Positions 51,191-58,526 of a stretch of DNA of 58,526 nt are shown piece after piece. Every line of letters begins with the position of its first letter. Within the stretch, counting starts at the first letter, position 1. The stretch is from Treponema sp. (lineage in GTDB: Bacteria; Spirochaetota; Spirochaetia; Treponematales; Treponemataceae): assembly GCA_018385415.1 (NCBI GenBank), contig JAHAZA010000038.1, positions 1-58,526 on the forward strand, read 5' to 3'. The notes beneath the pieces are model-generated. The model had not been told where the DNA came from. It ran no database searches and saw only the letters and a list, made by a program, of their open reading frames with translations. Made by a program: the position numbers and the translations under genes.

Positions 51191-51668
51191 TTTTTCTTAA
51201 CTTTTCCTTATCGAAGTGAATTGAATATGCATACAAAATACCGTTAATAAAAGTATTTTGTTCGACACAGCAGTCGTTAATTCGAGCGGCAATTAATTTA
51301 ATTTTATCTCTGCTGGGTTCATTTAAAATATTTAATATTTCATAGGCAAGAAAAATTTTCCCGGCATTGCAGTAACCGCACATTGATACGCCGGCTTTTT
51401 CAAAACCTTTCATAATATCTGAATAAAAATCAGTTTTTGAAAAATATTCAAGTGTAATAATTTCAGAACCAATAGTAATACCAACTGGTATGTGACAGCT
51501 TGCTACGGCTTTATTATCTAAAAGAACGTAGCATGAGCCACAACTTGTAGACATGCAGCCTTGTTTTACTGATGAAAGATTTTCCCTTCTTAAAACATCA
51601 ATAAGCTTTTCAGAGGGATCTGAATCTATAAGACAAGGTTTATTATTTAGAGTAAACTGAATTTTCAT
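51180..51668 (-). CDS. [2Fe-2S] subunit of a xanthine-dehydrogenase-like complex
   Basis: This 162-residue protein has the plant-type ferredoxin cluster ligands Cys38, Cys43, Cys46 and Cys58 (CX4CX2CX11C). The second all-helical cluster has Cys97 and Cys100 (MCGYCNAG). Where the family then has CxC (CRCTGY), this protein has adjacent Cys133-Cys134 (NDCCVEQN), so one ligand is shifted or lost. AAGGAG lies 10 nt before the ATG on the coding strand. It overlaps the large-subunit gene by 26 nt and the FAD gene by 11 nt, indicating coupling. Confidence 0.85.
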   Translation of the reverse strand: MKIQFTLNNKPCLIDSDPSEKLIDVLRRENLSSVKQGCMSTSCGSCYVLLDNKAVASCHIPVGITIGSEIITLEYFSKTDFYSDIMKGFEKAGVSMCGYCNAGKIFLAYEILNILNEPSRDKIKLIAARINDCCVEQNTFINGILYAYSIHFDKEKLRKNGH

Positions 51669-53748
51669 TAGAAATCATCTCCTTGAAAAAGTGCTGTGGT
51701 TTTACAGGAATTGTATTTATTTCGTGACCTGTAGCCTGTGATAAAGCGCTGGTAAAAGCTGCAGGCAATATACGTGAAATAAGACCATCAATCTGAGTTG
51801 GATCATTATCACTTTGAACAAATGAAACAGAAATCTGATCACAATGTAAGTTCTCATCAACCACAAGTTCTGTGAGAGCATGCTGAATTGAAAGCTTTAC
51901 TGAATTTTCAGCAATTTTCGGAATACCGATTTTTCCTGCATTTAATACAGCTTTTACATTTTTTATGTAAATTTTATATGTATAAGGATTTATTTCAAGT
52001 TCCAGTACAACCGCTCCAAATGAACTTAAAAAGAATGGGGAACCTGAGAATTTTTCTTTATTCCAGACTTTTTTCTGTGCAGAAGTAAATCCCTTTGTTG
52101 ATGTAATAGGTAATGGTTTTCTGAATCTTTTTGACTGAATGTCCTGACAGCATTTTTTTAATAAATATGTCATGACAGACACATTTGCATAAACATTTTC
52201 AGGAACTGAAAGGTCTTCATTTATATCAAAAATACTGTTTAATTTAATCTGCTTTGGATCTATTTCAAGAATTTGGGCAGCTGTATTTTTCCAGACTTCA
52301 AGAGTTGATGCAGATGGTTGTAAAGCATGAATTTCGAGAGTTCCATCAGATTCAAGAGTTGCTTCCATTTTCTGATTGCAGGCAAAAATATTACTTCCAA
52401 AATAACCGATGCCATTAAAACCGCAGGCTACACCAATTCCGCGTAATGGAAAGTTATGAAGGTTTTTAATATCAATTTTTCTGTTCTTAGATTCCATTCT
52501 GTATGATATGAATTTTCGATTGACATCATACATTTTTTCAATTGCAGAAAAAGCTTCGCGTACTTTTTCGTTTGTGAATGTAAAAGGAAGTGAAAACTTT
52601 CGTTCGAAGTTTTTCATTCGTAATTCGTCAGGTAAAAATCCAGTTACATTGCAGATTTTCTGCATTTGATTTTCGATTGCAAAGAAAGCCTGAGAATCAA
52701 TACATTCAATGTTGAATGAAACAGGTGGTGTGTAAGATTCGTAAGCTTTTGCAATAATTTCAATATTACGTACAGAATAAATATTGTTTGCAGCAATAAC
52801 AAGGCGGTCAAGAATTTCTGCGGCAAATGGGTTATGATAGCCTGAATCCAATTCAATTAAAACCTGCACTGCTTCGATAATTCCGTCTTTTTTTACAGCG
52901 CTTCTGATTTTAATTGAAATAGGACTTTTCTTAATTAAATATTCAAAATGCTCTTCACGGGATAAAACAAGCTGGGCAGTTTTTCCAGTTTTAATAGCAA
53001 CAAGTGAAGCCATAACTGCGATAACAGTATTCTGCCATATTGTATTTGTATGAGGTCCGGAAGATATTGTTTTTCTGATAAAAACTTCTTCTGTTTTCAG
53101 ATTAAAGATACGTTTAATATTTTCCTGTAAATGTTTTGGCCATTGTGTTGGAGTAGAAATTGTAAGAATATTTTTGTCAAAGGTACAAAATGCTCCGTTA
53201 GCTTCATTACATGAAGGTGCATTTAAGACAGAGGTCCATGTTCCCTTTATATCATAATTTTTTTTAGAAAATAGTTTTGTAAATTCTTCAGGTTTCTGAG
53301 CTTTACCATTTCTGATGAAACGCTGTGCATATGGATATTCTTTCTCTTTGATTTTTGAAGCAGGATCTTTTTCAAACTCCATTTTGATATTTTTTTCGAG
53401 ATCAAGAAGGTCTGTAAAAACAGGACCTGCAAGCAATGCAATTGGCTGTCCCTTGTAATAAATTTCTGAGCTGGCAAGAATTTCTGTCTGAATATCCAGA
53501 GTTTCAACATAGTTTTCTTCGCCAAAATCTGCAGCGGTAAAAAGAAAATAACCCTCAGGAATATCTTCCAAAGTCAGGCTTTTTATTCGGCCTTTAGTGA
53601 TTGGACTTCGAACAATTTTAGTGTAGATCATATTTGCAGAAGTTAAATCACTGAAATATGTTTTTAAAAGCGGAGAGTAGAGCTGCGGAATGTCTTTTTT
53701 GACTGTTTTTGAAATCTTTTTATCAGCAGTATTTTTTTTAGCCGGCAT
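51643..53748 (-). CDS. Divergent xanthine-dehydrogenase-like large (molybdopterin) subunit
   Basis: This 701-residue protein aligns in order with molybdenum hydroxylase large subunits (aldehyde oxidase/xanthine dehydrogenase a/b-hammerhead, then Mo-cofactor-binding domains; TGKTAQLVLSREEHFEYLIK and QATGHEINTIPVKPQHFF are recognisable). Two functional motifs are missing. The GGGFGGKE loop is replaced by SSGPHTNTIWQN, and the catalytic-glutamate motif GxGEPP before the C-terminal helix is replaced by GLISRILP. A normal molybdenum hydroxylase reaction is therefore doubtful. It overlaps the aminotransferase gene by 11 nt. T. pallidum is annotated, as I recall, with similar genes near TP0080. Confidence 0.78.
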   Translation of the reverse strand: MPAKKNTADKKISKTVKKDIPQLYSPLLKTYFSDLTSANMIYTKIVRSPITKGRIKSLTLEDIPEGYFLFTAADFGEENYVETLDIQTEILASSEIYYKGQPIALLAGPVFTDLLDLEKNIKMEFEKDPASKIKEKEYPYAQRFIRNGKAQKPEEFTKLFSKKNYDIKGTWTSVLNAPSCNEANGAFCTFDKNILTISTPTQWPKHLQENIKRIFNLKTEEVFIRKTISSGPHTNTIWQNTVIAVMASLVAIKTGKTAQLVLSREEHFEYLIKKSPISIKIRSAVKKDGIIEAVQVLIELDSGYHNPFAAEILDRLVIAANNIYSVRNIEIIAKAYESYTPPVSFNIECIDSQAFFAIENQMQKICNVTGFLPDELRMKNFERKFSLPFTFTNEKVREAFSAIEKMYDVNRKFISYRMESKNRKIDIKNLHNFPLRGIGVACGFNGIGYFGSNIFACNQKMEATLESDGTLEIHALQPSASTLEVWKNTAAQILEIDPKQIKLNSIFDINEDLSVPENVYANVSVMTYLLKKCCQDIQSKRFRKPLPITSTKGFTSAQKKVWNKEKFSGSPFFLSSFGAVVLELEINPYTYKIYIKNVKAVLNAGKIGIPKIAENSVKLSIQHALTELVVDENLHCDQISVSFVQSDNDPTQIDGLISRILPAAFTSALSQATGHEINTIPVKPQHFFKEMISNENSVYSK

Positions 53749-54943
53749 AATTTTCCTTACCGATTTTCTTTACGGCTTCAATTGTTTCATAGGCCATTTC
53801 ATCTGACATGTCAGGCCAAAGTGGTAAAGTGATAGTTCTAATAAAGTGATCTTCTGCATTAGGATAATTGTCTTTTGTAAATGAAGAATCAAGACTTTGC
53901 CAATAAGAAAAATGGAACAAAGGAATAAAGTGCATTGATACTCCAATACCATTTTCCTGAAGTTGCTTTGAAAAATCATCACGATTAATTTTTAATTTAT
54001 CTAATTTTAAGCGAAGAAGATAAAGATGCCATGCATTTCCTTCTGTATCAGGTGGAATTTCCACGAAATCAATTTTTGAAAATTCTCTGTTATATATATC
54101 GCAGATATGTTTGCGTTTCTGATAAAATTCCTCAGTTTTTTTCAGTTGAACTCTTCCAATTGCACTTAAAATATCAGGAAGATTGAATTTGTATCCAGGG
54201 GCAACAATATCATATTGCCAGCTTGCTTTTGGTGAAGTATATCTGTCCCATGTTGTTCTATCCATACCATGCAGGCGCATTATCTGCATGGTACGTAAAA
54301 GTTCAGGATCTTTTGTGCAGACCATACCGCCTTCACCTGTTGTTAAAGGCTTTGTTGCATAAAAGGAAAAGACGCCGCAGTCACCTAATGTTCCAGCATA
54401 GCCTGATTCTGTAAGACTCGGAAAAGAATGAGCTGCATCTTCAATGACACGAAGATTATATTTTTTTGCAAGTTCCAGAATACGTTTCATATTACATAAC
54501 GTTCCTGCAATATGAACAGGAACGATAGCTTTAATATTATATTTTCTGGATTTCTCATTTTCTTCAAGAATTTTTTGAATTTTATCTGGATCAATATTAT
54601 AAGAATCTTTTTCGATATCGCAGAAAATTACATCTGCACCAAGATGTTTTGCGCAGGCTGCTGTAGAGACAAAGGTGTAGGGAGTAGTAATTACTGCTGT
54701 TCCTGGCTTTACACCACAAGCATGCATGGCAAGTATCATTCCACTTGTATTTGAATTTACAGCAAGACTCATTACATTCTTTTCTTTCAATCCAGAATTC
54801 ATGAAATCTGAAAATTCTTTTTCAAATGCTAAAGTCACTTTTCCTGTTGTAAGCCATCCTGAACGAATAACTTCCAATACTGCTTTTTCTTCTTCTTCAT
54901 TAATTGAAGGTCGTGTAAATGGAACTTTAATTTCTGTGCTCAT
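53738..54943 (-). CDS. DegT/DnrJ/EryC1-family sugar aminotransferase
   Basis: This 401-residue PLP enzyme transfers an amino group to a nucleotide-linked keto-sugar. It has PFTRPSINEEEEKAVLEVIR, the PLP-ring region AVNSNTSGMILAMHACGVKP, VIEDAAHSFPS and the PLP lysine in FSFYATKPLTTGEGGMV. The start at 54943 has AGGAA 7 nt upstream; an ATG five codons earlier lacks an SD. The upstream CapD-like dehydratase makes the 4-keto sugar that this enzyme type uses, so the two probably make an amino-dideoxy-sugar for a surface or flagellar glycan. Confidence 0.88.
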   Translation of the reverse strand: MSTEIKVPFTRPSINEEEEKAVLEVIRSGWLTTGKVTLAFEKEFSDFMNSGLKEKNVMSLAVNSNTSGMILAMHACGVKPGTAVITTPYTFVSTAACAKHLGADVIFCDIEKDSYNIDPDKIQKILEENEKSRKYNIKAIVPVHIAGTLCNMKRILELAKKYNLRVIEDAAHSFPSLTESGYAGTLGDCGVFSFYATKPLTTGEGGMVCTKDPELLRTMQIMRLHGMDRTTWDRYTSPKASWQYDIVAPGYKFNLPDILSAIGRVQLKKTEEFYQKRKHICDIYNREFSKIDFVEIPPDTEGNAWHLYLLRLKLDKLKINRDDFSKQLQENGIGVSMHFIPLFHFSYWQSLDSSFTKDNYPNAEDHFIRTITLPLWPDMSDEMAYETIEAVKKIGKENYAG

Positions 54944-54962
54944 ACTTATTTCCTGCATATCA

Positions 54963-56450
54963 CTATATAGTATTTGAATTATCAGCTTTCAATTCTGGAA
55001 TAACTTTTTGTAATGTATCACGTAGCAGTGCAGAATTTCGATATTTAGAAAAATCTGTGTGCTCGGAACTTATACATATTTCACTTAATTTTACCAGAAG
55101 TTCATCAAGGTCAAAAGTTAATGGCATTGCTTCAAGTTTTAGAAGCTTTGTATATTCAGTAGGCTGTGGATTTTCCTCTTTGAGCCATAATGGTTCTGTA
55201 AGGCGTTCTCCTGGGCGAATGCCTGTAAATTGAATCTCAATATCCTTGTTAGGTTCATGGCCGCTGAAAATAATAATATGCTCTGCAAGATCCTTTATCT
55301 TTATCGGTTCCCCCATATCAAGCAGGTATGAATAACCGTTTTGACCAACACCACCAGTCTGTAAAACAAGAGAGCATGCTTCAGGAATTGTCATAAAGAA
55401 ACGTTCCATTTCAGGATCTGTTACAGTGACAGGACCTCCGTTTGCAATTTGTTCCATAAATAATGGTAGAATCGAGCCTCGAGAGCCAAGAACATTCCCA
55501 AAACGAACAAACATAAAATCCTGCTTCTTATCTTTGACTTTTTCTGCTGCCTGAAGCAGAAGCTTTTCTGAAAGGAATTTTGAAGCACCATAAATTGATA
55601 CTGGACTTACAGCTTTATCTGTTGAGATAAGAACAAATTTCTTAACGCCAAATTCAATGCTTGCATCAAGGAGATTTTTAGTTCCAAATACGTTATTTTC
55701 GATGACAGCAACTGGATTCTCTTCCATTAAAGGTACATGCTTGTATGCAGCACAATGAAAGATAACATCACATTTTGTATGTGAAATAATGTATCTGATA
55801 TATTCACGGTCTTTCATGTCCCCGATAATAGGAACAACTGTTGCTTTTTCGCCAACACCTTCGGATTGTAAAAGACGAAGTTCACGATTAATCTGATAGA
55901 TAGAATTTTCACCGTGGCCGAACAGATAAAGGCGTTCTGCTCCACCTGATAAAAGCTGGCGGGCAAGTTCTGAACCTATTGAACCGCCAGCTCCTGTTAT
56001 CAATACACGTTTACCGCGAAGGTAAGAAAGACTTTCTTTAAGAGAAATAGTTACAGGTGTTCTTCCAAGGATATCAAGTGGATCAATTTCCCTGGCTTGA
56101 ACAAAATGAGCTGTTCCATTAACAACCTGACTTATACTTGGAAGAATTTTAATATGCTTGAAACCACTTCTGGTCAGGGCTTCATAGATTTCTTTAATTT
56201 TTTTACTTGAAGCGGTAGGAATTGCAATTACAGCCTCACTTTTATCTGGAGAGTTAAGAAGTGGAGTAACATTCTCGATAGGTCCTAAAACAGGAATACC
56301 ATCAATGTTTTTTCCAATCAGATCTTTATTATCATCAAGAAAGGCTGCGATGTTGCCAAAAACTTTTTTTCTTTTAATATCATTAGCAATCATTTGTCCG
56401 GCAAATCCGGCACCAATAATGTAAAATTGAGAATTATTATTTTTAATCAT
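54963..56450 (-). CDS. capD: Nucleotide-sugar 4,6-dehydratase, CapD/FlaA1-like
   Basis: This 495-residue protein has an N-terminal CoA/NAD-binding-like domain (FYIIGAGFAGQMIANDIKRK) and an extended SDR domain with RVLITGAGGSIGSELARQLL, HCAAYKHVPLMEENP, the catalytic SPVSIYGASKFLSEK (Y-x-x-x-K present) and RFGNVLGSRGS. It should convert UDP-GlcNAc to the 4-keto-6-deoxy sugar. It lacks the four N-terminal membrane helices of WbpM/CapD-long proteins. It is the first gene of the minus-strand operon; its leader carries an unusual hairpin between SD and ATG. Confidence 0.9.
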   Translation of the reverse strand: MIKNNNSQFYIIGAGFAGQMIANDIKRKKVFGNIAAFLDDNKDLIGKNIDGIPVLGPIENVTPLLNSPDKSEAVIAIPTASSKKIKEIYEALTRSGFKHIKILPSISQVVNGTAHFVQAREIDPLDILGRTPVTISLKESLSYLRGKRVLITGAGGSIGSELARQLLSGGAERLYLFGHGENSIYQINRELRLLQSEGVGEKATVVPIIGDMKDREYIRYIISHTKCDVIFHCAAYKHVPLMEENPVAVIENNVFGTKNLLDASIEFGVKKFVLISTDKAVSPVSIYGASKFLSEKLLLQAAEKVKDKKQDFMFVRFGNVLGSRGSILPLFMEQIANGGPVTVTDPEMERFFMTIPEACSLVLQTGGVGQNGYSYLLDMGEPIKIKDLAEHIIIFSGHEPNKDIEIQFTGIRPGERLTEPLWLKEENPQPTEYTKLLKLEAMPLTFDLDELLVKLSEICISSEHTDFSKYRNSALLRDTLQKVIPELKADNSNTI

Positions 56451-56458
56451 TTGAATTG

Positions 56459-56491
56459 AAGTTCGAAAAGAACTTTCCCCACCTGATTATA
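56459..56491 (-). promoter_or_regulatory. Leader of capD: -10 box, SD and intervening hairpin
   Basis: On the minus strand a consensus TATAAT (56486-56491) and SD-like AGGTGG (56479-56484) come first, too close together for the SD to be transcribed from that -10. Then AAGTTC-TTTTC-GAACTT forms a hairpin (56459-56475). The ATG follows at 56450, so the SD lies 28 nt away unless the hairpin folds. Confidence 0.4.
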
Positions 56492-56629
56492 TAATAACAT
56501 ACAATATTTCTTTCTTCAATTTGATTTTGCGTGGAATTAATAAAAACATTTTACTAAACAAAAAAACTGAAATTCCGATATTCAAAAGGAATAAAAGTAA
56601 AAAAATAAGTGTTGGAAACGGAGTTTTTC

Positions 56630-57148
56630 ATGAAATTTATAAAAAAAAGCATGTTTTTGATGCTTATATTAATAGGAAGTATGGCAAGTGCAAAGTCATT
56701 TTCGCTTCAGGTAGTGCAGAAATATGGTTCTGAGACAGTTGTTTACGAAGCTTCCTATGTAATTGAACAGACAATCATGGATTATTTTTACGAGAATCTA
56801 TACATCGTATCAAATAGCCCGGTAATTATTCAGAAGAAAGGTCAGGATATTTCTGGAGAATTACAAAAAGCCTTTGATGCGGCTCAAGAAGGATATCTTG
56901 ATTATGTAATTCAAGCTGATGTTTATTACAATTTATCAGATTCTAATAATCCTGAAGAAGCTTTACTGAATAATATTGACAAAATTGAGTGGAAAGTGTT
57001 TTCAATTGACAGTAAACACGTATTAGCCAGTGGAAAAGCTGTTCCAGGTAAAAAATATAGAAATGACGAAGATGGTTTGTATTATTTTTCAAACGAACTT
57101 GCAGAACACATAAAAGAACAAATTGAATGTAAGGGTGGTAAAAAATGA
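56630..57148 (+). CDS. Exported hypothetical protein
   Basis: This 172-residue protein has a signal peptide (MKFIKKSMFLMLILIGSMAS then AKS). The mature part has alternating helix and strand with no motif I recognise; a charged GKKYRNDEDGLYYFSNELAE segment and one late cysteine are visible. The ATG at 56630 was chosen because GGAG (56620-56623) lies 6 nt upstream; an upstream GTG at 56609 would add seven residues before the signal peptide. Its stop overlaps the start of the RlpA-like gene by 4 nt, so the two are coupled and probably act together at the envelope. Confidence 0.75.
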   Translation: MKFIKKSMFLMLILIGSMASAKSFSLQVVQKYGSETVVYEASYVIEQTIMDYFYENLYIVSNSPVIIQKKGQDISGELQKAFDAAQEGYLDYVIQADVYYNLSDSNNPEEALLNNIDKIEWKVFSIDSKHVLASGKAVPGKKYRNDEDGLYYFSNELAEHIKEQIECKGGKK

Positions 57149-58401
57149 AAAAATTATTCAATTTATTGACCGTATTGTTTGCTGGAGTATTTATTGCTTC
57201 AGCAAGTCCTTCACTTGACGGAAGGGCTATTGTGGCAGAATCTGGAGTATTACCTTCAGGGCTTTTTGCAAAAACTGTAGGTTATTTGCCTGGTGACAGC
57301 ATTAACATTACAAATCCGTCAAATGGTCAGGCTATTGAAATTCTGGTAATCGGATCTCTTGATCCATCAGAAGGTGTTGCAGTTTTGTTAAGCCCGGAAG
57401 CAGCTCAAAGTCTTAATATTAAGAAAAACTCCAATATGCTTGTAAAACTGACAAAGCGTTCTGGAGAACTTGATGAAAATTCAAATGGATCTTGTATTTT
57501 GACCCAGTCTAACGCTGCAACAGCTCCTGTTGATAATGAAGATGATGCAGATGAAAAAAGCGAACCTCTTGAAGATGAAGTTTCTGAAACTGAAAACACT
57601 GAAGAAGAATCAGAAACTGAAGCTGAAGAAACCGAAATTGAAGAAATAGATAAAGTTTCAGATGAAGATTCTACTGAAGAAGAGACCATCCCTGAAGAAG
57701 TAGAAGAAGTTGAAGTAATTGAAGAAGAAAACATTCCTGAAGAAGTTGAAGAAGAAACCATACTTGAAGAAATAGAAGAAGATGAAGTAGTTGAAGAAGA
57801 AATTGAAGATGACTATGTTCCTGCAGAAGAAGAATCTATCGAAGAGGAAGAAATTCCTTCTGAAGTAGAAGAAGGAACTGAAGAAGTTTCAGAAGAGATT
57901 GAAGATAACTATGTTCCAGTTGAAGAAGAATCAATCGAAGAAGAAATCCTTGAAGATGAAGAAGAAATCCCTTCTGAAGTAGAAGAAATTGTAGAAGAAC
58001 AAATTGAACCTATCGAAGAAAATTATGTTCCAGTTGAGGAAGAATCAATTGAAAAAGAAGAAATCCCTTCTGAAGTAGAAGAAATTGAAGATTCTGAAGA
58101 AACAATTGAACCTGTTGAAGATGATTATGTGGCTCCTGAAGAAGAAGCTGTAGAGGAAGAAGAACTTCCTGAAGAATATGAAGAAGAAAAACCACTTGTT
58201 GAAGACAACTATGCTGCTCCTGAAGAAGAAGCTGTAGAAGAAGAGGAGCTTCCTGAAGAAGAAGTTATCGAAGAAGAACTTCCAGAAGAAATTGAAGAAA
58301 CTGATGAAGAAGAAACTGAAACTGAACCAGAAGAAGTAGAGGAAGAAACAGTTCCAAAAACTGCATTCGTACCTGAAACAGAATCAATTGAAGAAGAATA
58401 A
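57145..58401 (+). CDS. Exported RlpA-like protein with glutamate-rich repeats, cut by an in-frame stop
   Basis: A signal peptide (MKKLFNLLTVLFAGVFIASA) is followed at about residues 25-112 by a region resembling the RlpA double-psi beta-barrel (ESGVLPSGLFAKTVGYLPGD and INITNPSNGQAIEILVIGSL, then SPEAAQSLNIKKNSNMLVKL). From about residue 125 to the stop there are tandem acidic repeats of the form DxYVPxEEESIEEEEIPSEVEE in shorter pieces. TAA at 58399-58401 ends the frame after three GAA codons, but the same repeat continues in the same frame to the window end. Nonsense mutation, strain variant, sequencing error or readthrough are possible. Confidence 0.75.
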   Translation: MKKLFNLLTVLFAGVFIASASPSLDGRAIVAESGVLPSGLFAKTVGYLPGDSINITNPSNGQAIEILVIGSLDPSEGVAVLLSPEAAQSLNIKKNSNMLVKLTKRSGELDENSNGSCILTQSNAATAPVDNEDDADEKSEPLEDEVSETENTEEESETEAEETEIEEIDKVSDEDSTEEETIPEEVEEVEVIEEENIPEEVEEETILEEIEEDEVVEEEIEDDYVPAEEESIEEEEIPSEVEEGTEEVSEEIEDNYVPVEEESIEEEILEDEEEIPSEVEEIVEEQIEPIEENYVPVEEESIEKEEIPSEVEEIEDSEETIEPVEDDYVAPEEEAVEEEELPEEYEEEKPLVEDNYAAPEEEAVEEEELPEEEVIEEELPEEIEETDEEETETEPEEVEEETVPKTAFVPETESIEEE

Positions 58402-58526
58402 CTTCCTGAAGAACCAATTGAAGAAGAAAATGAAGAATTAATTGAAGCTGAAGAAACTGTAGAAGAAGTTGAAGAAGAATCAGAAACTTCTGAAGATGAC
58501 TTTGATGGAATAATTCTTGTTCCTTC
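58402..58526 (+). pseudogene. In-frame continuation of the RlpA-like gene beyond the stop (partial)
   Basis: The 41 codons after the TAA stay open in the same frame to the window edge. They read LPEEPIEEENEELIEAEE and then a more ordered SEDDFDGIILVPS. Codon use and repeat type are those of the gene upstream. The segment has no SD or start codon of its own. It is best read as the rest of the same gene, whose natural C-terminus lies outside the window. Confidence 0.65.

Noticed and set aside
57405..57761. Serine-rich minus-strand frame opposite the Glu-rich repeats
   Set aside because: Antisense of GAA/GAT codons gives Ser/Thr runs; no SD or family match.

Overview
The window looks like chromosome of a host-associated, non-pallidum treponeme (Spirochaetota). 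It is A+T-rich. It carries periplasmic-flagellum genes in spirochaetal order (flbB-fliK-flgD-flgE and flgF-flgG-flgJ-like), a FlgE with Lys165 and Cys178 at the positions used for the lysinoalanine cross-link of Treponema hooks, an AtoS/AtoC-like two-component pair behind murG-cvpA-holB, a eukaryote-type hexokinase, and several exported spirochaetal proteins with no wider family. No prophage, insertion sequence with transposase, CRISPR array or rRNA operon was seen.

Layout. 1-856: two tandem units of four hairpins each in front of a small thioredoxin-like gene, then a terminator and a third, reversed hairpin cassette between 22-bp direct repeats that duplicate the 3' end of pta. 857-4679: pta, an HTH-EIIA fusion regulator, an exported transglutaminase-like protein and an RluA-type pseudouridine synthase. 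4723-11883: translation operon rimP-nusA-infB-rbfA-truB-ribF behind a strong promoter and a leader with an intrinsic terminator. 11915-16136: hexokinase and an exported HExxH protein. 16173-20145: flagellar hook operon. 20230-27881: exported protein, tRNA-Phe, ankyrin protein, murG-cvpA-holB-atoS-atoC. 27960-32482: glgC, a YczE-like membrane protein, and flgF-flgG-flgJ behind a good sigma-28 promoter. 32496-37534: endonuclease-like protein, murC, CNNM/CBS protein, yicC, cmk. 37589-37762: a G+C-rich, heavily structured non-coding segment. 37760-45240 (minus): leuCD, a CxxC-less HMA-like protein, rlmN, TPR protein, rsmD, ankyrin protein. 45369-50377: yebC, outer-membrane-type protein, ruvC-ruvA-ruvB-queA. 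50384-56450 (minus): CapD-like dehydratase, DegT aminotransferase and a three-subunit xanthine-dehydrogenase-like complex with degraded active-site motifs. 56630-58526: two exported proteins; the second, RlpA-like and glutamate-rich, has an in-frame stop after which the same repeat continues.

How the genes work together. Most of the window is conserved housekeeping: ribosome maturation and initiation, peptidoglycan precursors (murG, murC), Holliday-junction processing (ruvABC), glycolytic and overflow carbon flow (hexokinase, glgC, pta), leucine synthesis and motility. The less ordinary material is regulatory and structural: the hairpin cassettes, the structured segment at 37.6-37.8 kb, the rimP leader, and a recurring arrangement in which a -10 box lies about 7 nt upstream of the start codon with no Shine-Dalgarno, suggesting leaderless mRNAs for several genes. 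All assignments rest on reading the sequence and on recalled family knowledge; no database search was run.
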